NCBI GenBank assembly: GCA_947176485.1
Contig: CAMWQS010000053.1
Span: 1 to 10,110, forward strand
Reading direction: 5' to 3'
From: an uncultured Clostridia bacterium
GTDB taxonomy: Bacteria > Bacillota > Clostridia > Christensenellales > Borkfalkiaceae
DNA length: 10,110 nt
A program made the position numbers and the translations under genes. A model generated the notes under the pieces. It saw nothing but the letters and a program-made list of their open reading frames with translations. It was not told the origin of the DNA and ran no database searches. Each line of letters opens with the position of its first letter. Position 1 is the stretch's first letter. Positions 1-9,670 of the stretch are shown in pieces.

Positions 1-120
1 CTCAAAACAGTGGACACCCACTGTTTTGCAAAGCGAGATGAGCAAACGCATAAGGGGCGTTTGCGGTGCCCGAGGCGACTGATTTTCCTTACTGTCGCCG
101 AGAGAGATTGTAATATTGGT
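1..120. other. intergenic segment with three tandem hairpins
   Basis: Three inverted repeats follow one another. Bases 3-13 pair with 18-28 (11 bp, loop ACAC). Bases 42-49 pair with 57-64 (8 bp, 7-nt loop). Bases 74-79 pair with 94-99 (6 bp, 14-nt loop). None is followed by a T-run on the plus strand, so they do not look like intrinsic terminators for an upstream gene. The block could be the end of a structured RNA, a leader of the following operon, or an intergenic repeat or MITE-like element cut by the window edge. One plus-strand frame stays open from base 1 to a TGA at 181-183, so a gene tail cannot be fully excluded. I do not recognise a known RNA family. Confidence 0.4.
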
Positions 121-132
121 CTATTTGAAATT

Positions 133-161
133 TTGAAAACTAAATTCGAACCACGGATAAA
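133..161 (+). promoter_or_regulatory. weak candidate promoter before the dehydrogenase gene
   Basis: TTGAAA at 133-138 (5/6 match to TTGACA) and GATAAA at 156-161 (4/6 match to TATAAT) are separated by 17 bases. The predicted transcription start would fall at about 168, inside the Shine-Dalgarno sequence at 165-170, which would give a very short leader lacking a full SD. Either the true promoter lies further upstream, possibly before the hairpins, or this match is fortuitous. Confidence 0.2.
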
Positions 162-164
162 TAT

Positions 165-170
165 AGAAGG
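165..170 (+). promoter_or_regulatory. ribosome binding site that sets the dehydrogenase start at 180
   Basis: AGAAGG directly abuts the ATG at 171 but lies 9 bases before the in-frame ATG at 180. Zero spacing is unusable, so the second ATG is the likely start. It also begins immediately before the conserved first beta strand of the NAD-binding fold. Confidence 0.7.
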
Positions 171-179
171 ATGCAAGAA

Positions 180-1739
180 ATGAGTAAAGTTATAGCTTTA
201 ACGGGAACGTCCGGCGCGATGGGCGGCGAAGTGATTTTAAGCCTTTTACAGTCGGATAAAAACTTTAAAGTAAGATGTATTTTGTTTGAGGATGAAAAGT
301 CTATCCCATCGTTCGTAAAAAAGACTATAAAAAAGTATCGGGACAGGATTTACGCTTTTAAGGGCGATATTTCGCACTACGACGACTGCGTACATTTAAT
401 AGAAGGCGCAGATTACGTTATAAACTGTGCTTCTTTAATACCGCCCAAATCAGACCACGACCCGATGGGCACTTATAAGAGTAACTACATAGGCACGAAG
501 AATATCGTTGACGCAATACTTGCAAGCGGGCGGCAAAAGGAAATTGCCTACGTGCATATTGCGACGGTTGCAATGTACGGGCACAGGGCTTATCCCCATA
601 TTTGGATACGCGTCGGCGACCCGATGATTTCAAGCGATTACGACGTATATTCCATGCACAAAATGAAGGCCGAAAAGTACGTTTTGGAAAGCGGGCTTAG
701 CCGCTTTATATCCTTGCGTCAGACTGCCGTTCTTCACAAGTATATGTTCAAGAATAATTTGAAGGACGGGCTTATGTTCCACACCGTATGGAACGGCGCG
801 TTGGAATGGGTTACGGACGTAGACAGCGGTATCCTTTGCAAGAAAATAGTTGAAAAGGACAGCGCGGGAGAGCTTGACGGATTCTGGAATAAGATATACA
901 ATATCGGTGGCGGAATCAGTTGCCGTGTTACGGGCTATGAATCTATAAACGACGGGTTCAAGCTTATGGGTAAAGGCGTGAAGAAATTCTTCAAGCCTAA
1001 CTGGAATATATCAAGAAACTTCCACGGCGGCTGGTTCTACGACAGTGACGAGCTGGAAAACGCTTTACACTACCGCACGGAATCAAACGAAGTGTTCTGG
1101 CAAAGAATGGGCAAAAAGTACTGGTACTTTAAGCTTGGAAAGATAGTGCCTTCTTCCCTTATTTCAACCCTTGCGATAAAGAGATTGTTTAGGAACACCA
1201 ACGCGCCTATGTATTGGTTGAAGCACGACAAGGAAGGGCGCGTGCGCGCATTCTTCGGCGGGCGTGAAAAGTACGCGAGCATTCCTTCTAAGTGGGAAGA
1301 TTATCCCCTTTTGTGCGAGGGCAAGCTTGAGGACGGCACCGCGGTGGACTATAACGCGATAAGAGATAGCAAGAACGCCGAGCCTATGCTTTTGGACCAC
1401 GGCTACGACGACAAGAAGCCCATAAGCAAATGGACCCTTGAAGATTTGCAGAAGGCTGCCGCCTTCCGCGGTGGCAAGTGCCTTTCTACCGAGTACGACG
1501 GCAACCCGTATAGCAAAGTTTTGTGGGAGTGCCGCGACGGACATAAGTTTGCGCTGACGCCTTACACCGTGTTAAAGGGCGGGTATTGGTGCAATATTGA
1601 CGAACCCAAGCCTTGGCGTTACGGTGCGTTTGCGGATATACCCTTCTACGGGCAGGTTTATTTCGACTCACACGAGGAAAGCGAAACGGACAATACGTAT
1701 CCGCTTACTGACCACGAAGAAGATTTTATTAAAAAATGA
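180..1739 (+). CDS. NAD(P)-dependent extended SDR (epimerase/dehydratase family) with C-terminal Cys/His zinc-ribbon-like module
   Basis: This is a 519-residue protein counted from the ATG at 180. The N-terminal part is an extended short-chain dehydrogenase/reductase. It has the dinucleotide-binding motif TGTSGAMG at residues 8-15 and the catalytic YSMHK (Tyr157, Lys161), with an upstream Thr in the position usually held by Ser/Thr. Members use NAD(P) to epimerise, dehydrate or oxidise sugars, sterols or lipids; the substrate here cannot be read from sequence. The protein is much longer than the usual 300-350 residues. Near residues 420-475 it carries Cys434, Cys451, His455 and Cys471 in a W-x-C-x3-H, P-x-T-V-x3-G-x-W-C context. 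This resembles small treble-clef or zinc-ribbon domains and is probably a structural zinc site. The C-terminus is acidic. The stop overlaps the start of the EFR1 gene (ATGA), so the two products are probably translationally coupled and may work together. The family call is firm; the zinc module is an inference from pattern. Confidence 0.85.
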   Translation: MSKVIALTGTSGAMGGEVILSLLQSDKNFKVRCILFEDEKSIPSFVKKTIKKYRDRIYAFKGDISHYDDCVHLIEGADYVINCASLIPPKSDHDPMGTYKSNYIGTKNIVDAILASGRQKEIAYVHIATVAMYGHRAYPHIWIRVGDPMISSDYDVYSMHKMKAEKYVLESGLSRFISLRQTAVLHKYMFKNNLKDGLMFHTVWNGALEWVTDVDSGILCKKIVEKDSAGELDGFWNKIYNIGGGISCRVTGYESINDGFKLMGKGVKKFFKPNWNISRNFHGGWFYDSDELENALHYRTESNEVFWQRMGKKYWYFKLGKIVPSSLISTLAIKRLFRNTNAPMYWLKHDKEGRVRAFFGGREKYASIPSKWEDYPLLCEGKLEDGTAVDYNAIRDSKNAEPMLLDHGYDDKKPISKWTLEDLQKAAAFRGGKCLSTEYDGNPYSKVLWECRDGHKFALTPYTVLKGGYWCNIDEPKPWRYGAFADIPFYGQVYFDSHEESETDNTYPLTDHEEDFIKK

Positions 1740-2683
1740 GAGTAATTTTATACGTATTTTCAGGCACGGGCAACACCTTGAAGGTTGCGGGCCTGTATAA
1801 AAAGTACTTGGAAAAATCAAATATAAACGAAGTTACGGACGCGCCCGATGAGGGCGCGTCCGTGACGGTAGATATCTACCGCGTGTCCAAAAAGAGCGGC
1901 GAGATGCCCTCCCCTGACGGATACGATTTGGTGGGTATCGGTTATCCTATACACGGATTTTCCGCACCCGAGCCCGCAATTGAGCTGTGCAAGGCTTTAC
2001 CGCAGGTTGAAAACAAGCCCACCTTCTTTTTTAAGTCCTCGGGCGAGGGGTTGCACTTGAACGACGGTTCTTCACAAAAGTGCCTTAAAATTTTGACGAA
2101 AAAGGGCTATGACGTGATGTGCGAGAGGCACATAGTTATGCCGTACAATATGATTTACCGCCATAAGGACGAAATGGCGAAACAGATGTGGATTTACGCA
2201 CACGCTATGGTTGAGTTGCATTGCCGTGAGCTTTTGGCTGGCAAGCGCGAAAAGGTTAAGCGCACTGCGCTTTGGGCTTTGTGGGTTGCGCCCATAAGGT
2301 TTTTGGAACAGAAATTCTCACATATGCACGGGCCTTTATTTAAGGTGCATAAGGATAAATGCGTAAACTGTATGCGATGTGTAAACGTATGCCCCGAGAA
2401 TAATATTAAGTTCGAGGACGGCAAGTTTAAATTCGGGCACGACTGCGTGCTTTGTATGGGGTGTTCCTTCGGCTGCCCCGCCGACGCTATCAGCGTGGGT
2501 GTGTTCGGGCTTTGGAAGGTTAACGGAAGCTACCACGTGGACAAGCTTGTAAAAGACGAGAGTATACCCTTCCCCTACGTGCCCAACCACGCAAAGGGAA
2601 TTTACAGACTTTACAAAAAGTATTACCGCGAGTGCGACAAGCGTCTATCTGACGCAGGCTTGACGGTGCAAGATTATATTTAA
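1736..2683 (+). CDS. EFR1-family flavodoxin/2[4Fe-4S] ferredoxin fusion protein
   Basis: This 315-residue cytoplasmic electron-transfer protein begins with a flavodoxin-like domain: SGTGNT at residues 9-14 is the FMN-phosphate loop. A bacterial-type double [4Fe-4S] ferredoxin domain follows, with Cys209, 212, 215 and 219 and Cys237, 240, 243 and 247, each set as CxxCxxCxxxCP. This domain order and length match the EFR1 family of anaerobes, which is thought to pass electrons between ferredoxin-type centres and flavin; the physiological partner is unknown. The start overlaps the preceding stop by four bases (ATGA) and has no well-spaced SD of its own, so re-initiation after the dehydrogenase is likely. 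That link suggests it supplies or removes electrons for the same pathway. A GC-rich perfect hairpin lies within codons 34-43, in a stretch between the first helix and the next strand that tends to vary in such proteins. All eight cluster cysteines are present, so the protein looks functional. Confidence 0.88.
   Translation: MRVILYVFSGTGNTLKVAGLYKKYLEKSNINEVTDAPDEGASVTVDIYRVSKKSGEMPSPDGYDLVGIGYPIHGFSAPEPAIELCKALPQVENKPTFFFKSSGEGLHLNDGSSQKCLKILTKKGYDVMCERHIVMPYNMIYRHKDEMAKQMWIYAHAMVELHCRELLAGKREKVKRTALWALWVAPIRFLEQKFSHMHGPLFKVHKDKCVNCMRCVNVCPENNIKFEDGKFKFGHDCVLCMGCSFGCPADAISVGVFGLWKVNGSYHVDKLVKDESIPFPYVPNHAKGIYRLYKKYYRECDKRLSDAGLTVQDYI
1832..1866. repeat. perfect GC-rich hairpin inside the EFR1 gene
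   Basis: Bases 1835-1846 and 1852-1863 are exact reverse complements (12 bp, mostly G/C) around a 5-base loop GATGA. One G-U and two further Watson-Crick pairs extend the stem to 1832-1866. It encodes residues 34-43 of the EFR1 protein in frame. Nothing comparable was noticed elsewhere inside the coding regions. Confidence 0.75.
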
Positions 2684-2702
2684 GCTTTATACGGTGTAAA
2701 CT

Positions 2703-3161
2703 ATGAGGTCTTTATTAAGCAACGGCATTCTTTTTATAGGTCTGAGTATTTTATTTTTAATCGGCGGACTCGTATGCCTTGCTTTTGGAATCGTTTACGA
2801 CGTTCGGTATGCGACTTATCCGACTGCGGAAGCCGTTGTTGTGGACGTTGACTATAAGTATGACGACGAAGGCGACTTGCTGGCTTGCCCCACTTACCGC
2901 TACGAAGTGGACGGTTATCAATATGAAATGAAAAGCAACGGATATGAAAGCGCTTGGTCCAGTCCCAAAGAAGGAAGCACCAAAACAATAAGGTATAATC
3001 CCAATAAGCCTTACGAGATAATTGACAGCATCGTACTGTGCATAGTTTTGACGGTATTGGGCGTTGCTACAACCGCTGCCGGTGCGGGCGTACTGTTTAC
3101 TAAATTGCGTACACGTAAGCACGCGGCAACAAATAATAATTTTACTGACAACGGCGTATAA
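2703..3161 (+). CDS. DUF3592 domain membrane protein
   Basis: This 152-residue protein has a hydrophobic N-terminal segment (about residues 8-30), an extracytoplasmic or soluble middle of about 75 residues, and a second membrane segment (about 108-132) followed by a basic stretch (KLRTRKH). The middle region shows the DUF3592 pattern: an A-x-V strand, a YRYEVDG strand, then a P-x-x-G turn and RYNPNKP. The family has no established function; members are small two-helix membrane proteins with a beta-rich domain. The gene starts 19 bases after EFR1 with a weak SD (GGTG at 2693-2696) and ends 20 bases before the PopT-like gene, so it belongs to the same transcript. The product may sit in the membrane beside the transporter, but nothing in the sequence shows contact. 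The family assignment rests on pattern recall. Confidence 0.72.
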   Translation: MRSLLSNGILFIGLSILFLIGGLVCLAFGIVYDVRYATYPTAEAVVVDVDYKYDDEGDLLACPTYRYEVDGYQYEMKSNGYESAWSSPKEGSTKTIRYNPNKPYEIIDSIVLCIVLTVLGVATTAAGAGVLFTKLRTRKHAATNNNFTDNGV

Positions 3162-3181
3162 ATATAAAGTAAAATATCTGT

Positions 3182-4102
3182 ATGAAAGTTAAGGAATTTT
3201 TCAAAAACTTTGGGCTTGGCGCGGGAATCGGCGTTGCAATGATTATTCCCGGCGTAAGCGGCGGAACGCTTGCCGTTCTGTTTAACGTTTACGACAAGCT
3301 GATAGGCGCGATAAGCGATTTAAGGCGCGACTTTAAAAACAGCTTTTTCTTCCTTTTGCCCATAGTTTTGGGGGCACTTGTGGGGATAGCGGCAACGTTT
3401 CTCCCCTTAAAGTACGCAATTGAGTATGCGCCCATACCAACCATATTGCTTTTTGCGGGACTTATGGTAGGCTCTTGCCCCAAGCTTTTCAAGGATACTT
3501 ACAAAAACGGATTTAAGTGGACTGATATAATTTCAACGGTTTTGCCGTTTTTAGTTGTAGTAGGACTTGGCTGTATTTCGGTTTTGGGCGTGCAAGGCGT
3601 TATGCCTTACCTTGAAGCCGATTTGGGCGTGGGTATGCCCGTTTGGGGATACTTCGTTTTAATTCTAATCGGGGCGGTTGCGTCGTGTGCGTTGGTCGTG
3701 CCCGGTGTTAGCGGGTCGCTGCTTCTACTTATCTTCGGATATTATCAACCCATCTTAGACACCGTATCGACATTATTGACGGACTTCGGGCATTCGGTTT
3801 TGGTGCTCGTACTGTTTGCGGCTGGGCTTATCGTCGGGTTCTTTACCATTGCTAAGCTTATGAAGCTTTTAATGAAGAAGTTTCCCCGCGGCACGGGCTG
3901 GGCTATATTCGGGTTTGTTATCGGCTCTATTCCCGCGATATTTATGACGAAGGAATTTATCACCGCCCCCGTTGACGGCGTACAGATAGCAATTGGTGCG
4001 ATTTTGTGCCTTGCGGGCGTGATTGCAAGCTACGCTTTATCCGCATATGCGGAGAGCCTCAGTTGCAAGAAAACGCATATGGACGATACCCCACAAGTAT
4101 AA
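3182..4102 (+). CDS. popT: DUF368 family polyprenyl-phosphate transporter (PopT-like)
   Basis: This is a 306-residue multi-spanning membrane protein. It carries two related re-entrant motifs, IPGVSGGT (residues 22-29) and VPGVSGSLLLL (173-183), one in each half. This is the hallmark of DUF368 and implies a pseudo-symmetric transporter fold. DUF368 proteins (PopT) are known to act with the DedA-family UptA as undecaprenyl-phosphate translocases. They return the lipid carrier to the cytoplasmic face after it has delivered peptidoglycan, teichoic acid or other polymer precursors. Several further hydrophobic spans are evident, and the C-terminus (about 293-306) is hydrophilic. Length and both motifs are intact. 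It is the last gene of the plus-strand cluster, 20 bases after the DUF3592 gene, with a poor SD, and a strong terminator begins 18 bases after the stop. The gene symbol follows family literature; the specific carrier is inferred. Confidence 0.87.
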   Translation: MKVKEFFKNFGLGAGIGVAMIIPGVSGGTLAVLFNVYDKLIGAISDLRRDFKNSFFFLLPIVLGALVGIAATFLPLKYAIEYAPIPTILLFAGLMVGSCPKLFKDTYKNGFKWTDIISTVLPFLVVVGLGCISVLGVQGVMPYLEADLGVGMPVWGYFVLILIGAVASCALVVPGVSGSLLLLIFGYYQPILDTVSTLLTDFGHSVLVLVLFAAGLIVGFFTIAKLMKLLMKKFPRGTGWAIFGFVIGSIPAIFMTKEFITAPVDGVQIAIGAILCLAGVIASYALSAYAESLSCKKTHMDDTPQV

Positions 4103-4119
4103 AGATTCACTTAAAATTT

Positions 4120-4159
4120 AAAGGCGCAGAAAGCGAAATTTAGCTTTCTGCGCCTTTTT
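4120..4159. terminator. intrinsic terminator, probably bidirectional
   Basis: A perfect 15-bp stem (4120-4134 with 4143-4157) encloses an 8-base loop. On the plus strand it ends in TTTTT (4155-4159), a strong Rho-independent terminator for the PopT cluster. On the minus strand the stem is followed by TTTAAATTTT, a weaker but plausible tract for the converging MBL-fold gene, whose stop is about 60 bases away. No other terminator is seen between the two convergent stops. Confidence 0.9.
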
Positions 4160-4215
4160 GTTGAGATTTCTGTTGTGTCTAACGATAAACTCGTTTAAGC
4201 CTTAATTTATTATTT

Positions 4216-4977
4216 TTACAACCACACAGACCAATCACCGTATTTAAACGTTCCCGCGCCGTGGTGAAGCTTGCCTTGCGCTTTCAATTCACAAAAAGCG
4301 TCTCTTATTCTGACTGCAATTTCAGGTTGAATATCCAACGAATGGTGCGCGGGGAACAATTTTTTTGTAGGTAACGCCGCAACCACTTTCAATGATTTTA
4401 AATACGCTTCCGGATCGGTGGACGGGTAGTACGCAAACAGCATACCCTTATAAATTAAATCGCCCGTAAAGATATAACCCCGTTCCTCTTCCCAAAAGCA
4501 AAGATGTCCCGGCGAATGCCCTGGAGTGTGTATAACTTCAATATCTCTACCGCCTAATTTCAAAACTTCACCTCCGTGCAAAATTTTCGTCGGCGTTCCT
4601 TGAAACATTTCGTAAGTGCTTACGTCATATCCTTTGGGCAAGTCGCAACGGTCAACTACCATATCACGGACAGTTTGTGCAGAAAGAGGAAATTCACCGT
4701 TCAGCCAATTTAGCTCCGCTTCGTGAGCATAGAAATCGTGAAAATACTTATGTCCGCCGATATGGTCCCAGTGGATATGTGTTGCAACTGCTGTAATAGG
4801 CTTGTCCGTCAGCTTGCGAACTTGCTCGTAAATGTTGCAAATACCAAGTCCAGTATCAATTAAAAGGCAACGCTCGCTACCAATTAATAGATAGCTATGA
4901 GTTTCCTCCCAATGACGGTATTCGCTTATTATATAAGTCGTATCGTCGATTTTATCAATCGTAAACCAAGGTTTCAT
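4216..4977 (-). CDS. MBL-fold metallohydrolase
   Basis: This 253-residue protein is of the metallo-beta-lactamase fold and is cytoplasmic, with no signal peptide. It has the full dinuclear metal set: THIHWDHIGGH (His67, His69, Asp71, His72), HTPGHSPGH (His154), TGDLIY (Asp173) and PAHHS (His211 or 212). An N-terminal strand region ends in LLIDTGLG. Relatives include glyoxalase II and other thioester or phosphoester hydrolases; the substrate cannot be fixed here, and nothing points to antibiotic resistance. The start codon overlaps the stop of the DUF3795 gene as ATGA, and only a poorly placed purine run (GGGGA) lies upstream, so translation is probably coupled. It is the last gene of the minus-strand cluster. 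Fold confidence is high; function stays general. Confidence 0.88.
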   Translation of the reverse strand: MKPWFTIDKIDDTTYIISEYRHWEETHSYLLIGSERCLLIDTGLGICNIYEQVRKLTDKPITAVATHIHWDHIGGHKYFHDFYAHEAELNWLNGEFPLSAQTVRDMVVDRCDLPKGYDVSTYEMFQGTPTKILHGGEVLKLGGRDIEVIHTPGHSPGHLCFWEEERGYIFTGDLIYKGMLFAYYPSTDPEAYLKSLKVVAALPTKKLFPAHHSLDIQPEIAVRIRDAFCELKAQGKLHHGAGTFKYGDWSVWL

Positions 4978-5309
4978 TTCTTTATAAGATTCCCCGCCGC
5001 TTCGGCATTGTTTGATATAACCATTCCGACGGTCTTACATTTATTTATCTCCGAACAATTGCCGCAGGTTTCGTACGCCTTGCCGAGTGCGCATTGCCTT
5101 ATCGGGCATAGACTGTCGCAAAAAGGAGTTTTTACTCCGTCCTCACGGCAGCCCTCGCAATTTATCATTTCCGGGGTAATTTCAACGCCGTTCAAATTAC
5201 TCCAAAGCTTTGCAACCTTTTCCCTCAACGCTTTATCGTTATTAAGCGTAGCCGTCCTTGCGTCGCATTTCTCGCAATCAAGTCCGCAATATGCTATAAG
5301 TTTTTTCAT
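4974..5309 (-). CDS. DUF3795 Cys-rich protein
   Basis: This 111-residue protein is counted from the ATG at 5309. It has eleven cysteines: Cys8, 12 and 15 (CGLDCEKC), Cys51 and 54 (CEGC), Cys64, 68 and 73 (C-x3-C-PIRQ-C), and Cys82, 85 and 91 (CGNC-x5-C). This spacing is typical of DUF3795, small proteins presumed to bind zinc or an iron-sulphur centre; no biochemical role is established. There is no signal peptide or membrane segment. A TTG six bases upstream (5313-5315) could also be read as a start, but the AGGGAG at 5317-5322 is 7 bases from the ATG and only 1 base from that TTG, so the ATG is preferred. The gene lies 14 bases downstream of the YdeI-family gene and overlaps the MBL gene by four bases, so all three are one transcript. 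Confidence 0.82.
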   Translation of the reverse strand: MKKLIAYCGLDCEKCDARTATLNNDKALREKVAKLWSNLNGVEITPEMINCEGCREDGVKTPFCDSLCPIRQCALGKAYETCGNCSEINKCKTVGMVISNNAEAAGNLIKK

Positions 5310-5316
5310 TGGCAAT

Positions 5317-5322
5317 CTCCCT
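5317..5322 (-). promoter_or_regulatory. ribosome binding site for the DUF3795 gene
   Basis: AGGGAG on the minus strand stands 7 bases before the ATG at 5309. It rules against the in-frame TTG at 5315, which would be only one base away. It begins directly after the stop codon of the upstream YdeI-family gene. Confidence 0.8.
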
Positions 5323-5323
5323 G

Positions 5324-5884
5324 TTACATAGGCTTTAAATTTTTGTTAAGCCTATCCACTATCCACGCAATTCTTTTCTCCCGCCCTGCGTCCGTCTTTG
5401 CGTCGAAATATGCGCGGGTGTAGGTTTTCTTGACGGATAACGGCATAGCCTGAAAATTCGTGTAAGCAGGTTCGTACGCTTTGATTAGTTCGGAGAGAAA
5501 GGCTATCTCTTCCTCGCCAAGCGCCATTAAATCAGGTGCGTCCCACTGACCGTTCCTTTTGGCTTCCTCTATCTTCTCTCTGCCGAAAGTCGTCATAAGC
5601 CCGCGCTCTTCAAGGCTTTTTACAAGCGCTTTATTTTTATCCGACCACTTACTTTTTGCCCTGCGCTTGGAAAAATATTTTTTATAAGTTTTGTCGTCCA
5701 AGCTTTGCATTTGCCCGTCTATCCAACCGAAGCATAAAGCTTCTTCAAGTGCTTCGTCCGCTTTTATAGTTTTCGGACCACCCGTCTTTCCGAATAAAAG
5801 CCAAACGCCGTCAGTAGATAGACAATTGTCGTTAAGCCACCGTCTGAATTCTTCTCTGGTTGCAAAAGTAAGTAATTCGTTCAT
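5324..5884 (-). CDS. YdeI/OmpD-associated family protein
   Basis: This 186-residue soluble protein has the family signatures in order: an N-terminal REEFRRWL helix and a GVWLLFGK strand (residues 26-33), then ALCFGWIDGQ (49-58), then a basic block FSKRRAKSKWSDKNK (71-85). The C-terminal helices carry the pattern PLSVKKTY followed by DAKTDAGREKRI (148-172), which matches the OmdA (bacteriocin-protection) domain. YdeI in enterobacteria has been tied to stress and antimicrobial-peptide tolerance, but in Firmicutes the role is not established. There is no signal peptide. The chosen ATG gives the normal N-terminus of the family, yet no SD precedes it. A consensus-like extended -10 promoter ends only 6 bases upstream, so the message is probably leaderless. 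It is the first gene of a three-gene unit with the DUF3795 and MBL-fold genes. Confidence 0.85.
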   Translation of the reverse strand: MNELLTFATREEFRRWLNDNCLSTDGVWLLFGKTGGPKTIKADEALEEALCFGWIDGQMQSLDDKTYKKYFSKRRAKSKWSDKNKALVKSLEERGLMTTFGREKIEEAKRNGQWDAPDLMALGEEEIAFLSELIKAYEPAYTNFQAMPLSVKKTYTRAYFDAKTDAGREKRIAWIVDRLNKNLKPM

Positions 5885-5890
5885 ATCGTT

Positions 5891-5919
5891 ATTATACCAT
5901 GTACACTAAACGTAAGCAA
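5891..5919 (-). promoter_or_regulatory. sigma-A type extended -10 promoter for the YdeI-DUF3795-MBL unit
   Basis: Reading the minus strand, TTGCTT (5919-5914) is followed by a 17-base spacer ending in TGG and then a perfect TATAAT (5896-5891). The TGn before the hexamer makes it an extended -10 promoter, which compensates for the imperfect -35. Transcription should start 6-8 bases downstream, at about 5885-5883, coinciding with the A of the YdeI-family ATG. It lies just beyond the rpoC terminator. Confidence 0.75.
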
Positions 5920-5934
5920 GTGGGTTTTGCATTT

Positions 5935-5971
5935 AAATAAAAAGCGGCGGAGCGTTCACGCTCCGCCGCTT
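5935..5971 (-). terminator. rpoC intrinsic terminator
   Basis: A 13-bp, very GC-rich perfect stem (5959-5971 with 5942-5954) closes a 4-base loop (TGAA on the transcript). It is followed on the minus strand by TTTTTATTT. It starts 9 bases after the rpoC stop and ends the rpoBC transcript before the downstream YdeI promoter. Confidence 0.92.
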
Positions 5972-5980
5972 ACTATTCTA

Positions 5981-9658
<3,678 letters not shown>

Positions 9659-9664
9659 GTTTGA

Positions 9665-9670
9665 CCTCCC
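9665..9670 (-). promoter_or_regulatory. ribosome binding site of rpoC
   Basis: GGGAGG lies immediately after the rpoB stop codon and 6 bases before the rpoC ATG at 9658. It is the strongest SD in the window, fitting a highly expressed gene and close coupling with rpoB. Confidence 0.9.

Noticed and set aside
3..28. The 11-bp hairpin at the left edge as a terminator of an upstream gene
   Set aside because: The stem ends in GTTTTG and is followed by CAAAGCGAG; the T-run is part of the stem and no U-tract follows on either strand.
171..179. The ATG at 171 as the dehydrogenase start
   Set aside because: The AGAAGG Shine-Dalgarno directly abuts it with no spacing; the ATG at 180 has a normal 9-base spacing.
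1..183. An open plus-strand frame of 60 codons reaching the left edge and ending in a TGA that overlaps the dehydrogenase ATG
   Set aside because: No recognisable protein motif, codon choice unlike the neighbours, and three consecutive hairpins in the same stretch. An open run of this length is not rare by chance. Kept as an alternative in the findings rather than called as a gene.
1164..1544. A 126-codon minus-strand open frame opposite the dehydrogenase gene
   Set aside because: It lies fully within a well-supported gene on the other strand, with no recognisable protein features.
4216..4977. A beta-lactamase antibiotic-resistance role for the MBL-fold gene
   Set aside because: No signal peptide, and the HxHxDH/GHSPGH pattern matches general cytoplasmic hydrolases of the superfamily rather than class B beta-lactamases.
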